DNA of 62,560 bases from DATMRF01 sp035566435 (lineage in GTDB: Bacteria; Verrucomicrobiota; Verrucomicrobiia; Limisphaerales; UBA8199): the NCBI GenBank assembly GCA_035566435.1, contig DATMRF010000025.1, forward strand, positions 1 through 62,560, read 5' to 3'. Below the pieces are notes generated by a model. That model ran no database searches. It was not told where the DNA came from and was given only the letters and a program-made list of their open reading frames with translations. Within the stretch, counting starts at the first letter, position 1. Every line of letters starts with the position of its first letter. Shown one piece after another: positions 45,397 to 53,667 of the stretch. The position numbers were made by a program, and so were the translations under genes.

Positions 45397-45782
45397 ACTG
45401 TCCCTGCTCTCACGTCTCCTTGACACCGAGGCGGGAAAGTGCTCTAACTAGACGCGCAGATGATCGCGCCCGGGTGCGCTTCCCGCCCCGGCCTGTGCGA
45501 GAATTTCGGTTTTTGCACAGGAGCAATCCGCCGCCGCATTCATAGTGCGAGCGGCGTTTTGCCTATCGCCCTCCAGCTTCGCAGACCCCTCGGACAAAAG
45601 CAAGCGTAAACAAGAGCCAGAAACCGCTATTTCCTCATGTTGTTTTTCTTGAAGAAGAGAGGCGGCTGTAGCGTATTTTTGCTAAATTATAGTAACTTTA
45701 TAATCAATGAGTTACATCCTAAAAACAAGATTGAGGAAATGGGGTGTTGACTATTATGTTTTAGTGACGATAATTGGTGAGC
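45397..45782. other. Gene-free interval upstream of the 45783 gene
   Basis: No coding sequence. It contains a weak hairpin with T4 at 45532-45560, an AT-rich near-palindrome at 45686-45704 (ATTATA-GTAACT-TTATAAT, operator-like) and the promoter at 45747-45774. Confidence 0.5.
45747..45774 (+). promoter_or_regulatory. Promoter for the 45783 gene, near-leaderless
   Basis: TTGACT (45747-45752), 16-bp spacing, GATAAT (45769-45774). The ATG is only 9 bases after the -10 box, so the transcript would have an extremely short or absent leader. Confidence 0.5.
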
Positions 45783-46556
45783 ATGATCGACAGCAAACTT
45801 CCAAAGCAACCAGCGGGCACGAAGCCAGAGCTCAAGGATTACACACGCGAATTGCCTATGTTTGATCTCGGGGAGGCAATTAAACTGATAACTGAGATCC
45901 ATGAAAAAGCCCTGGAAACTGCAACGATGGACAAGGTCGCTAAAGAGTGTGGTTACTCAGGACCGAGTTCGACACCGTTTTATCGTCGTGTCGTTGCCTG
46001 TAGGCTCTTTAAGCTTTTGGCGCAGGAAGGCGCGAGTCTAACACCGCAGGCGTTGGATTACCTGAAGCCGGACACTGAAGATGCAAAAGCGAGCGCGTTA
46101 AACAATTCAATTCTCGGCATTACTACATATAATGAATTGGTTGAATCGCATCAAGGAAAACGCCTCAATGTAGAAATTATTGCTAACGGGCTAGCTCGAA
46201 AATTTGAACTCACGCAACCTGGCGCTACAATCTGCGCGAAGGCGTTTGTCGCTTCACTGAAATTTGCTGGCTTCCTGGATGTGGATGGTTCACTGAAACG
46301 CATCTTGGCATCCGTGGCCAAAGAGCGCAGTGAAGAACCCTGGCTAAACGGCGATGACCGCAACGTCAACAAAGACGCAGAGAAACAGACTGACAGACGC
46401 AGTTATACGCTCGTTCTTGACGAGAAGCGGAGCATTATTGTAAGCGCGCCGCTAAGCATCAAACAGTCTGAACTCAAACGACTTCAAGACTGGTTGGCTC
46501 TACAATTATTGGTGGTTCCAGATCAGTCCACTAACCCGGATAAGCCAAATGTTTAA
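45783..46556 (+). CDS. Unknown winged-helix-like protein, low GC
   Basis: The protein has 257 residues. The middle (KALETATMDKVAKECGYSGP, then STPFYRRVVACRLFKLLA and GASLTPQALDYLKP) resembles a winged helix of the DUF5343 type found near mobile or defence genes. The C-terminus is polar with no catalytic motif. Base composition is clearly lower in GC than the neighbours, suggesting horizontal transfer. ATG at 45783 follows GGTGAGC. No partner gene. Confidence 0.7.
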   Translation: MIDSKLPKQPAGTKPELKDYTRELPMFDLGEAIKLITEIHEKALETATMDKVAKECGYSGPSSTPFYRRVVACRLFKLLAQEGASLTPQALDYLKPDTEDAKASALNNSILGITTYNELVESHQGKRLNVEIIANGLARKFELTQPGATICAKAFVASLKFAGFLDVDGSLKRILASVAKERSEEPWLNGDDRNVNKDAEKQTDRRSYTLVLDEKRSIIVSAPLSIKQSELKRLQDWLALQLLVVPDQSTNPDKPNV

Positions 46557-46866
46557 AAATTTACTGGTAAAGAGCGGGACAGCGTTGCGTGCGTTTGGGG
46601 CGGCCAGCATGACGAAGGCGAAACCCATTGCCGCTCTCTACCAGATCAGCTTTCGGGCAGCGGTCGGGATTGGCAGGTTGCAAGCCGACTAAACACAGTC
46701 AACGCGTTCCATTAGCGCGGGACACCAATCACCAAGGGCCGCTGCCCGAATTAACCGAAAACGAAACTCCGAATGGTGTTAGAGCACCGAACGGAGCGCA
46801 ACTCAAAGCAGGGTTAGCTGCCGCGAGCCGCATATCTTCGCAGATACGGCAAAACGTTAGCTAATC
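46557..46866. other. Gene-free interval
   Basis: No coding sequence, repeat or hairpin recognised between the low-GC gene and the transposase fragment. Confidence 0.45.
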
Positions 46867-47076
46867 TTGCATGGAAAGTCAAGTTTGAAGTGTCTCTGTT
46901 GTCAGGCAGAGGCGAAATACTTCGCCAAATTCCAGAACCGTAACCGCGTTGTCCGTCGCTTTCGCTGCACCCGCTGCGGCAAGACCTTTTCCGAACGCCA
47001 ACCCCTTGACGTGGAAAACGGGCTCAGAACGAAGTTTCTCCAGCGGCTGCGCGATCGAGGCGGAGCGACAGTGTAA
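46867..47076 (+). pseudogene. IS1-type transposase, N-terminal zinc-ribbon fragment
   Basis: LKCLCCQAEAKYFAKFQNRN followed by RRFRCTRCGKTFSERQPLD is the zinc-ribbon DNA-binding start of IS1-family transposases. After PLD the frame runs into IR element D (47020), which supplies the false C-terminus. The DDE catalytic part is missing. Confidence 0.65.
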
Positions 47077-47094
47077 CAACGTTGTTCTGACCCC
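47020..47094. repeat. IR element D
   Basis: GGGCTCAGAACGAAGTTTC at the left and GTTGTTCTGACCCC at the right. It is identical in length to element F. Together with 151 bp to its right it forms a 226-bp copy (47020-47245) of 55646-55871, without indels. Confidence 0.85.
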
Positions 47095-47109
47095 CCGATG
47101 AAAGCTACT

Positions 47110-47245
47110 TCAAGTCTCTGCCCGTTGGCCTTTCCTTCGTAAATGCTGTCGGGCGCGGCCCAGCGCCTGTAACGGGAAGTAATGCCGGTAGAGGTTGTAA
47201 TTAATCATAATACCGCGCGCCAATTCACGACCTTGGGCCAGCATG
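47110..47245 (-). pseudogene. Copy of the 3' end of squalene-hopene cyclase
   Basis: The minus strand encodes the last 44 residues of the cyclase at 55736 (MLAQGRELARGIMINYNLYR, then HYFPLQALGRARQHL) including the stop. It ends abruptly at 47245, after which unrelated sequence follows. It cannot be expressed as a cyclase. Confidence 0.9.
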
Positions 47246-47286
47246 ACCCCTATCAGTCCACCGCCGGACAGCTTCTGACCCCGTTC

Positions 47287-47515
47287 CGGCGGCTTCATGA
47301 GCGTCAACTCGTCGGTCCAGCAATTTTCCGGCGGCCTGGCGGCCTGGCTCAGCGGCACCATCATCGGCGAGGGTCCGAGTGGCCGAATCACCGGCTACGC
47401 GGCGGCGGGCGCCGTGGCTGCGACCTTGGTGCTCACCTGCATCTGGCTGGCGCGCTTTCTACGCCCGGTCCCGACCGAATTGTCCCCTGCCGGCGTGTCG
47501 GTCGAGTCGGTTTGA
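47287..47515 (+). pseudogene. Copy of the 3' end of the MFS transporter gene
   Basis: This matches 29891-30119, about 94% identical by eye, and encodes MSVNSSVQQFSGGLAAWLSG to the stop. The first 336 codons of the transporter are absent. The copy is in plus orientation, 17 kb from the original, and immediately precedes the 3' end of the convergent beta-helix gene. Confidence 0.9.
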
Positions 47516-47521
47516 TGTCTC

Positions 47522-48880
47522 TTACGGCGAAACGACGCGGTAGAACTGCGCGTGGTTCGTGGCCGACGTGTCCGTGAACTGGTATTGACCCGATGAAATT
47601 TCAGTCACGTTTCCCAAGGCCGCCCAATTGGTCAGCGGCAGCGCGAGGTTTGTGGAACTCAGCGCGGTAAAGTCGACGTTCGGAGCATTAGTGAAAGCAA
47701 ATTGAAATTGATTATTCAATCGCCTGACATTTTTCAGCACGAGCGGTTGGGCCGCCGGCGCACTAAATTGCTTTTCGACGGCGCCGATATCCACGTGCGC
47801 GCCGGACAAGCGCAGCGAAACGCGCTGGTCATAAGTCAAAAAGTTCGTCACCGAATCAGTACCGGCGTCAATGACCGGCGAACCCGACAGCGGCTGCATG
47901 GTTTGCGTGGGACCGCCATAATTGCCCAAAGGGGCCAGCTTCGGGTCGCCGCCAATAAAGTTGTTCGCGCCGGTATAGAAGCTTGCGATGTCCGGGCCGG
48001 CGAAGGACGCCGTATTGCCGGCCACGATAGTGTTGGTCAGAATCAGCAAGCCGGCAGTGGGATTGTAAATACCCCCGCCGAGGTAGGCGGAATTGCCGGA
48101 AAGCGTGCAATTGTTGAGCGTGAAGGTATGGGTGCCGTAATTGTAAATGCCCCCGCCCTCGCCGCTGACGTTGGTTTGGGCGTAATTTCCGACCAGCGTG
48201 CAATCGTTAAGGGTGGTCGCACCCATGGCGTAAATGCCGCCGCCCGTTCCCGAGATATTGCCCGTGAGTGTGCAGTATTCGAGCGTGGCGGTGCCCGAGT
48301 TGTAAATGCCGCCGCCGGCACTGCCGTTGGTGGCGATGCAGCCGGAAATGGTCGAAAAGACCACCGTGAGGTTGGCCGTGCCGTAAACATAAATGCCGCC
48401 GCCGGCACTCCCATTGGTGGCAATGCAGCCGGAGATGGTCAGGCTGTTGACGGTGAGCGCCGCGCCGGGATCCACCTGAATGCCGCCGCCGGCAGTGCCG
48501 GCAGGGCAAACTCCGTTGGTCAGCGTCAGCCCGGCCAAGGAGACAATTCCGGCGGTGATTTCGAAGACGCGCGAACTGCCGCCGGCGTCAATGGCAACCG
48601 GCTGGGAGAACCCGGAGGCATCAATGGTGAGATTCTTCCCGACAGTCAGTTGCCCGGTGGTCAAATGGATGGTTTGGCCCGCCAGCGGGCCGGAAAAGGT
48701 GATGTAGTCGCCAGGATTGGCGCCGGCGATGGCGGCGCGCAAGGAGCCGCTGCCGCTGTCGGCGAGGCTCGTGACCGTCACGGTAGCCGCCTGGCTCGGC
48801 GCGGCGCACAGCAGCAGCAGCAGCACAATCCCGACAGGCCAGTTTTGGAGATTCCGCAGCAGGCACAAAGGAGCTTTCAT
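47522..48880 (-). CDS. Exported beta-helix (choice-of-anchor-Q) protein
   Basis: This 452-residue protein has a signal peptide (VGIVLLLLLCAAPSQAATVT). A parallel beta-helix of the choice-of-anchor-Q/pectate-lyase-like type follows (SLRAAIAGANPGDYITF, then GGGIYNSGTATLEYCTLTGN-type turns). GSPVIDAGTDSVTN and VDIGAVEKQF close the helix, and a C-terminal beta domain ends ATNHAQFYRVVSP. These are surface-exposed proteins of unknown ligand. Confidence 0.85.
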   Translation of the reverse strand: MKAPLCLLRNLQNWPVGIVLLLLLCAAPSQAATVTVTSLADSGSGSLRAAIAGANPGDYITFSGPLAGQTIHLTTGQLTVGKNLTIDASGFSQPVAIDAGGSSRVFEITAGIVSLAGLTLTNGVCPAGTAGGGIQVDPGAALTVNSLTISGCIATNGSAGGGIYVYGTANLTVVFSTISGCIATNGSAGGGIYNSGTATLEYCTLTGNISGTGGGIYAMGATTLNDCTLVGNYAQTNVSGEGGGIYNYGTHTFTLNNCTLSGNSAYLGGGIYNPTAGLLILTNTIVAGNTASFAGPDIASFYTGANNFIGGDPKLAPLGNYGGPTQTMQPLSGSPVIDAGTDSVTNFLTYDQRVSLRLSGAHVDIGAVEKQFSAPAAQPLVLKNVRRLNNQFQFAFTNAPNVDFTALSSTNLALPLTNWAALGNVTEISSGQYQFTDTSATNHAQFYRVVSP

Positions 48881-48943
48881 TTTTCCTTAAACTGTCCATT
48901 GACAAAGGTAATGACAGATTTAACAACCAAAGCCGCCCTGCCG

Positions 48944-49334
48944 TCAAGCATCTCGCAATGGGGCAATGGGACAGGTTCGTAGAACCCATGCCGGCAGCCG
49001 CTCCCCATTTGGTCCGGAGACGAACAGCATCACCGCACCCATCGAGCCGAGTCCCGCGAGGAAATAGACCAGGAGAAATCGTCGCCAACCGAGGGCAAAC
49101 TCCACAAATGGTCCCAACAACCATAAACCAACCCACAACCAACAACCACATTGCGAGACTGCCATACACCAATGTGCTTTCTTTCAACAGCCAGCCCGCC
49201 ACGGATACCAGCAGGATTGCCAGGTAGAGGACGAGCCAACCGCGTCCGACGGAGCGACCGCGCTTTGCCACCATGACCAAACCCGAGAGGCAGGAAAGCA
49301 AAACCAACCAAAATATGACGACCTCGTAATCCAT
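48944..49334 (-). pseudogene. Rhomboid-family protease remnant
   Basis: The frame from ATG 49334 encodes MDYEVVIFWLVLLSCLSGLV, then VLYLAILLVSVAGWLLKE, the N-terminal membrane part of verrucomicrobial rhomboid proteins. The adjoining alternative frame encodes GLWLLGPFVEFALGWRRFLL, then VYFLAGLGSMGAVMLFVSGP, the rhomboid core before the catalytic GxSG. The two parts are joined by an out-of-frame deletion, and the catalytic Ser/His region is missing. A rhomboid C-terminal piece occurs separately at 58380-58562. Confidence 0.65.
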
Positions 49335-49451
49335 CGTTTTCGGAGTGCGTGAACGGCGCGAAGATCATCGTCTTAGTCGGCAACAGGTCAAGCTTTGGCG
49401 GGCGCCGATTCCCCAATCGACTGGTAGAGATTGGTTTTTGCGCCCGCGGGT

Positions 49452-51065
49452 TCAGGGACGCGGCACGGGCGAGCGTTTCTTTTTTGTCGCTCGCCAGAGC
49501 AGAAGCGTTGGCAAGAGAGAAAGCAGAAGGGTTGGCCAAAGCCATTTGGTCACGAGAAGGAAGGCGTTTTGGAAAAAGAGGTTGCCCTTTATGAACGTAT
49601 TGGCCGCCGCATCGTTTGCGTGGGCGGCCAGCGCCACGCCGCCCAAGGCAAATTGTTGCGCGATGGCGATTCCGCCGAGCGCCGCCTGCCAGCCAAACGC
49701 GCAGCCGCCAACCGCCATGACACCGCTGACCATGCCGCCCACCACCCAGCAACCGATGCCAAAGCCGGCGTAACAAAGAATGCCTGCCCCGAAACCGCCA
49801 AACACCACCCCGCCGAGGGCAAATCCGCCAAAACAGAGCGGGGCCACCGCGGTGCCGCCGAAAGCGAAGAGCCCGCCGATAGCCAGATCATCGGCAATGG
49901 CAACCCAGGCCTTGACCGCATCCCCCTGGCTGGTCCAGGTCGCTCCCAGGCGGATATGAATCAAAGGCAGACCCAGGAAAGTGGCCTTGCTGCGATATTC
50001 AAAAGTCGTCGTTGAGCGACGTGCGACCGACGCGTTCAACCCACGCAGTCTCCGCCGCATCCAGACGAACATCAACGCGGTGGCAGGAATCCAACTGTTT
50101 GTGGCTGCCAGCAGCACTCCGGTAAACAATCGCGGGTGCGACGTGGCGAGGGACTTTCCCCAAACAGCCAGGAACAGAATTAGCAGCGGTGCCACAATGA
50201 AAATCGTCAACAAGGCATAGAAACTCTTGATAAACCGACGCTCTTTATCGGACGCGGCCGCGTCCATGGACATCTTGTAGCCGAGATAGGCGGACAGAAA
50301 CCCGGTCAAGGGGCCGGCAAACGCATTGAGGGCAACCAGGCCGGCGCCGGCTTTGGCGGTCGCGCCGGCTTTGGCCGCGACCGTGACCCCCACGCTTGCA
50401 GCCGATGCTGACGACGCAAGCACCGGGAGGGCCGCCAGCACGCCAATCGTGAAGGCTTTGCCCGGGGAGGTGCGCTCGAGAGCGCCTTCAATGAATGACA
50501 GCACCTCCTGCTGCAAGAGCCTGCGTCCGCGCGAAAGCCGCTGCTTGACCGCATCCTCGCTCAAATCCAATGACGCCGCCACCGCCTCGACGGACTGGTG
50601 CTCGCGATAGAATAGGACGAGCGGTTCCCGATAAGTTTCCGGGATGCGCCCGAGGGACCGCCAGAGAATGGCCTCTTCTTCCTTGGTGACGACGTCGTCC
50701 GAAGGCAGGGGAGCGGCATCGGCGGAATCCTGTATGAGCTCAAGCGGCCCTGCTTCATGAACCGGCTCACGGCCATCGCGGCGAAGGGCCTTGCCGACAA
50801 GGCGGCGGGCGATTCCGCACAACCAGGCGCGAAGCTTATCGCGTTCGCGCAGGAGGCGCAGATGTTTCCACGCGGTGATGAAAGTCTCCTGGGCCAAATC
50901 CTGGCTCTGGCCGAGGCTTCCCGTGGCGCTGTATGTGAGGGAACAAATCAACGACTGGTATCGGGAAACGATCTGCTCGAAAGCAGTAGTGTCGCCATCG
51001 AGCGTGCGCCCTACCAGCTCGGTATCAGTGGTTGCTTCGCGGGTCATCAAGCTGTCAATAATCAT
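49452..51065 (-). CDS. ECF-type sigma factor fused to a membrane domain
   Basis: The protein has 537 residues. Residues about 12-190 are a sigma-70 ECF module: region 2 with FEQIVSRYQSLICSLTYSAT and DLAQETFITAWKHL, and region 4 with LPETYREPLVLFYREHQSVE-like sequence and LSEDAVKQRLSRGRRLLQQE. Residues about 205-530 contain about six to eight membrane helices and glycine-rich repeats (GGFALGGVVFGGFGAG). The fusion would tether a promoter-recognition factor to the inner membrane, perhaps as a built-in anti-sigma or sensor. ATG 51065 or 51047 are both possible starts. No separate anti-sigma gene adjacent. Confidence 0.85.
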   Translation of the reverse strand: MIIDSLMTREATTDTELVGRTLDGDTTAFEQIVSRYQSLICSLTYSATGSLGQSQDLAQETFITAWKHLRLLRERDKLRAWLCGIARRLVGKALRRDGREPVHEAGPLELIQDSADAAPLPSDDVVTKEEEAILWRSLGRIPETYREPLVLFYREHQSVEAVAASLDLSEDAVKQRLSRGRRLLQQEVLSFIEGALERTSPGKAFTIGVLAALPVLASSASAASVGVTVAAKAGATAKAGAGLVALNAFAGPLTGFLSAYLGYKMSMDAAASDKERRFIKSFYALLTIFIVAPLLILFLAVWGKSLATSHPRLFTGVLLAATNSWIPATALMFVWMRRRLRGLNASVARRSTTTFEYRSKATFLGLPLIHIRLGATWTSQGDAVKAWVAIADDLAIGGLFAFGGTAVAPLCFGGFALGGVVFGGFGAGILCYAGFGIGCWVVGGMVSGVMAVGGCAFGWQAALGGIAIAQQFALGGVALAAHANDAAANTFIKGNLFFQNAFLLVTKWLWPTLLLSLLPTLLLWRATKKKRSPVPRP

Positions 51066-51116
51066 ATCACCGTGTAAGTACCCGAAAAGGGGATCGAGGT
51101 GACAAAAAAAGGGAAT

Positions 51117-51476
51117 CTATTTATGAGGGGCTGTGGCCTTGAACGGGCTTCGCTCCGGGGCTTCCCCGTGTGCCACTGTGCCGAGCAAGCCACGCATCAT
51201 CCAGTTCAACGTCGGCACGCGATGACGCAACCACACGCACATCGGTTCAGGCTTCGCGCCCAGGGCCGCCTTGGGTTCCAGCGCGGTGCGCCCCAGCGAA
51301 AGCCGTTGGCAACGCCAGGCGATCGCATCGGCGACGGTGGTATGGAGCAAGCGCGGATACAGCGGCAGGCCCGCGGCGGCGGCTTCGCGCTCAAACCCGA
51401 TGTAATAACCAATCGCGGTATTCCCGTCGCGACTCGTCGTAATAAACCCCAGTATTTCTCCCCTACACGCGTCCTT
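51117..51476 (-). pseudogene. GNAT-type acetyltransferase, C-terminal fragment
   Basis: Without a start codon the frame reads GEILGFITTSRDGNTAIGYY, then YPRLLHTTVADAIAWRCQRL, SLGRTALEPKAALGAKPEP and a VRHRVP-like tail to a stop. That is the C-terminal half of a GNAT-like or FemAB-like acyltransferase. The CoA-binding first half is missing, and the fragment begins directly after the end of the WD40 gene at 51504, suggesting a deletion junction. Confidence 0.6.
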
Positions 51477-51503
51477 ACCGGGGGGAAAACAATTCGCTGG
51501 AAT

Positions 51504-52697
51504 TTATGGGGTGCTCCCGAGCGTTTGAGCTCTCGTCGGCACGGCTACGTACGTCAGTTTCCGGTCAAACCCATGCTCAACCACTTCCGTCACAAAATTG
51601 GGTCCGACGAAATTTCGCCGCTGCACGGTCCAGACTGCGCCAGACCGAGGCTCCGTGCCAATCCGGCCGGTAACGGCGCCGGTTCTGGCATCCATCAGCA
51701 GGTGCCCAACCATCAACCAGCGTTCGCCGTCGGGAGTCCATTGCAGCGCGGGCCGGTCGCCGAGATCCAAGCCCAGGCCGATGCTCTTCATGGTATAATC
51801 GAGCGGCAAGGAAGCCACCTGCCGGCCCTGGACAACGTCGAACACAAACACGCGCCCCCAGATATCCTTGCGGCCGAGCCGCCATACAATGGCCAAGAGC
51901 TTTGCGTCGGGGGAAAAGACCACGCCGCACGCCTGCCCCCAGGGTTCATCCTTGCCTTGAAAGTCCGCCTCGCCTGCCGACTGGCCGGTGGCCAGATCCC
52001 ACGCGAGTAAACGGTACGAACGCTTCTCGGTGAGTTCCATCACCAAATAGCGTCCGCCGGGGCTGATGGTTGCCCACTTGCAGCTCCAGACAAGCCCAAC
52101 ATTGAAATGGGAGAGCTCCTTGCCGGTCGCCAGGTCCCACACTTGATAGAGAGTCTGAGCTTCCGCGAGCGGGAAGAGGGTTTCATGGCATTTCGTCAGC
52201 AGGCGGTTCGGACCTGCGAAGTCCGCCGGGGAGGCATACCGGTTCTCCGAGCCGTCAGTGACCTCGATGTTGCGAGCCAATTTTCCGGTCTTGCAATCCC
52301 AAACGTCGATGGTTCCGTGCGTGTCCTTGGACCGGTTGGCAAGATGAGCGCCATTCGGGCTGAGGATGTGCGGATTTCCCAGGTTCGCCGGCGCGGTAAA
52401 CGCGGGCCCGACCGGCTTCAGATTCTTAAGATCGTAAACCTGCCACCATTCACCTTGCATTTTTTGGCCGGGGATTTGGGGGTCCAGCGCAATGAAACGA
52501 CCCGAGTAGGACGGAGTAACCACACGCGTCGATCTCAACTGAACGACGCCGGAGGGGTCAATCGGTTTGTCCAGGACCGGCTCGCTGGCCAGGTCGGGCT
52601 TTACCGCCCAAGGTGTCCGGCCGCCCGGGCTTTCGGCTCGAACCGTCGCCGCAGTTAAGAGCACGACGAGCCCAACACACCGATGCCAGGATTTCAT
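51504..52697 (-). CDS. Exported WD40-like beta-propeller protein
   Basis: This 397-residue protein has a signal peptide (VGLVVLLTAATVRAE). Several WD40-like blades follow (GTIDVWDCKTGKLARNIEV, YQVWDLATGKELSHF, RLLAWDLATGQSAGEADF, GRVFVFDVVQGRQVASLPL). The partner is unknown. The abrupt C-terminus (VPTRAQTLGSTP) next to a truncated acetyltransferase suggests that the last blade may have been cut by the same deletion. Confidence 0.8.
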   Translation of the reverse strand: MKSWHRCVGLVVLLTAATVRAESPGGRTPWAVKPDLASEPVLDKPIDPSGVVQLRSTRVVTPSYSGRFIALDPQIPGQKMQGEWWQVYDLKNLKPVGPAFTAPANLGNPHILSPNGAHLANRSKDTHGTIDVWDCKTGKLARNIEVTDGSENRYASPADFAGPNRLLTKCHETLFPLAEAQTLYQVWDLATGKELSHFNVGLVWSCKWATISPGGRYLVMELTEKRSYRLLAWDLATGQSAGEADFQGKDEPWGQACGVVFSPDAKLLAIVWRLGRKDIWGRVFVFDVVQGRQVASLPLDYTMKSIGLGLDLGDRPALQWTPDGERWLMVGHLLMDARTGAVTGRIGTEPRSGAVWTVQRRNFVGPNFVTEVVEHGFDRKLTYVAVPTRAQTLGSTP

Positions 52698-52782
52698 GAG
52701 AGGTTTTCGGGTTCGCCAGTTGGCAATGCGTTAAGATTGAATGGCGGTGGGAAAAACCAATGTGTCCGCTTGCAGGCCTTTG

Positions 52783-53400
52783 TCAGTGGACCTTCTGGAA
52801 TCTTCCGGCCAAGCCACCCCGGATCGCGCCCAGGACATCCGAAGCCGACGGCGAAGCCGAGTCCAGTGGGACGTTGAGGAAGATTGCGATCTGCTCGGCC
52901 GCTCGCCTCTTTTTCTCTTCAGGGGAAGTGAGCATGTTCATCAACCCGATTCTGACCCTTCCGAAATCGAATTGTATTTCTTCATTTTGGTCGGTCACAA
53001 AGACCAGGATAAACTGGTGATACGAAGTGGAGGACGTGGAACGGCCGGTGTTCCGGTTGTACGACGTCGTGCTATGGGTTTGAATCCACTTCCGCAAGAG
53101 GAGCTTCTGTATTTGCGCCATTCGCAGCTCCCGCTCCTCTTTGCTCTTAAGGCCCTGAAACAGGAGGTGGATTGTGCCGGCGGCCTTGTCCAGCTCAATG
53201 GTCACACGCCGGATCCTGAATAACATGAACGCACCCGCGCCCATAAAAGCGAGCCCGAAGATGACCGGAAGCACGCCATGCCGGACCAACAGACAGGCAA
53301 TCAGCAAACCGAACACCACCAAGCCGCCGGCGGACAGAAACGCAATTTGCTTGTTATCCTTGAGGACCATCCTGGAGGGGTTTTCCGTAATTATTGTCAT
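52783..53400 (-). CDS. Two-TM membrane protein of unknown function
   Basis: This 205-residue protein has two adjacent membrane helices (about residues 20-38 and 42-60). A soluble domain follows (TIELDKAAGTIHLLFQGLKS, QFILVFVTDQNEEIQFDF) and then a charged tail. It resembles DUF-type PH-like membrane proteins, but I do not recognise a family. Upstream of the WD40 gene, not coupled. Confidence 0.65.
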   Translation of the reverse strand: MTIITENPSRMVLKDNKQIAFLSAGGLVVFGLLIACLLVRHGVLPVIFGLAFMGAGAFMLFRIRRVTIELDKAAGTIHLLFQGLKSKEERELRMAQIQKLLLRKWIQTHSTTSYNRNTGRSTSSTSYHQFILVFVTDQNEEIQFDFGRVRIGLMNMLTSPEEKKRRAAEQIAIFLNVPLDSASPSASDVLGAIRGGLAGRFQKVH

Positions 53401-53530
53401 AATGTATTGTTATAAGGTTACGCAATCCGTTTCGATTTCGCTGCGCGCAACAGCTCTGGTGAAAAGCACAAAACATGCCAGACTCGCCAAAGAACGCTCA
53501 GTCTGGTTGAGACTCTTGTGGACCGAAAAC

Positions 53531-53605
53531 GGGGTCAGAACGAAGTTTCTCCAGCGGCTGCGCGATCGCGGCGGAGCGACAGTGTAACAACAACGTCCTG
53601 ACCCC
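53531..53605. repeat. IR element E
   Basis: GGGGTCAGAACGAAGTTTC at the left and CAACGTCCTGACCCC at the right; the interior GGCTGCGCGATCG matches D and F. It lies 62 bp beyond the 3' end of the S74 gene 53668. Confidence 0.85.
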
Positions 53606-53667
53606 GATTTGCGCGATCGCACAATAAGGGACTGGGATCGGTGAATCAGAACAGCTCACGCCCGACA

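Noticed and set aside
45532..45560. Hairpin CGCCGC/GCGGCG plus T4 as terminator
   Set aside because: Only a 6-bp stem with a long loop and no transcript clearly pointing into it; mentioned only in the gap description.
47702..48982. 426-residue plus-strand reading frame
   Set aside because: Antisense of the beta-helix gene; glycine/alanine/arginine-rich composition caused by the repeats.
51099..52010. 303-residue plus-strand reading frame
   Set aside because: Antisense to the WD40 gene and the acetyltransferase fragment, both of which have clear domain matches.
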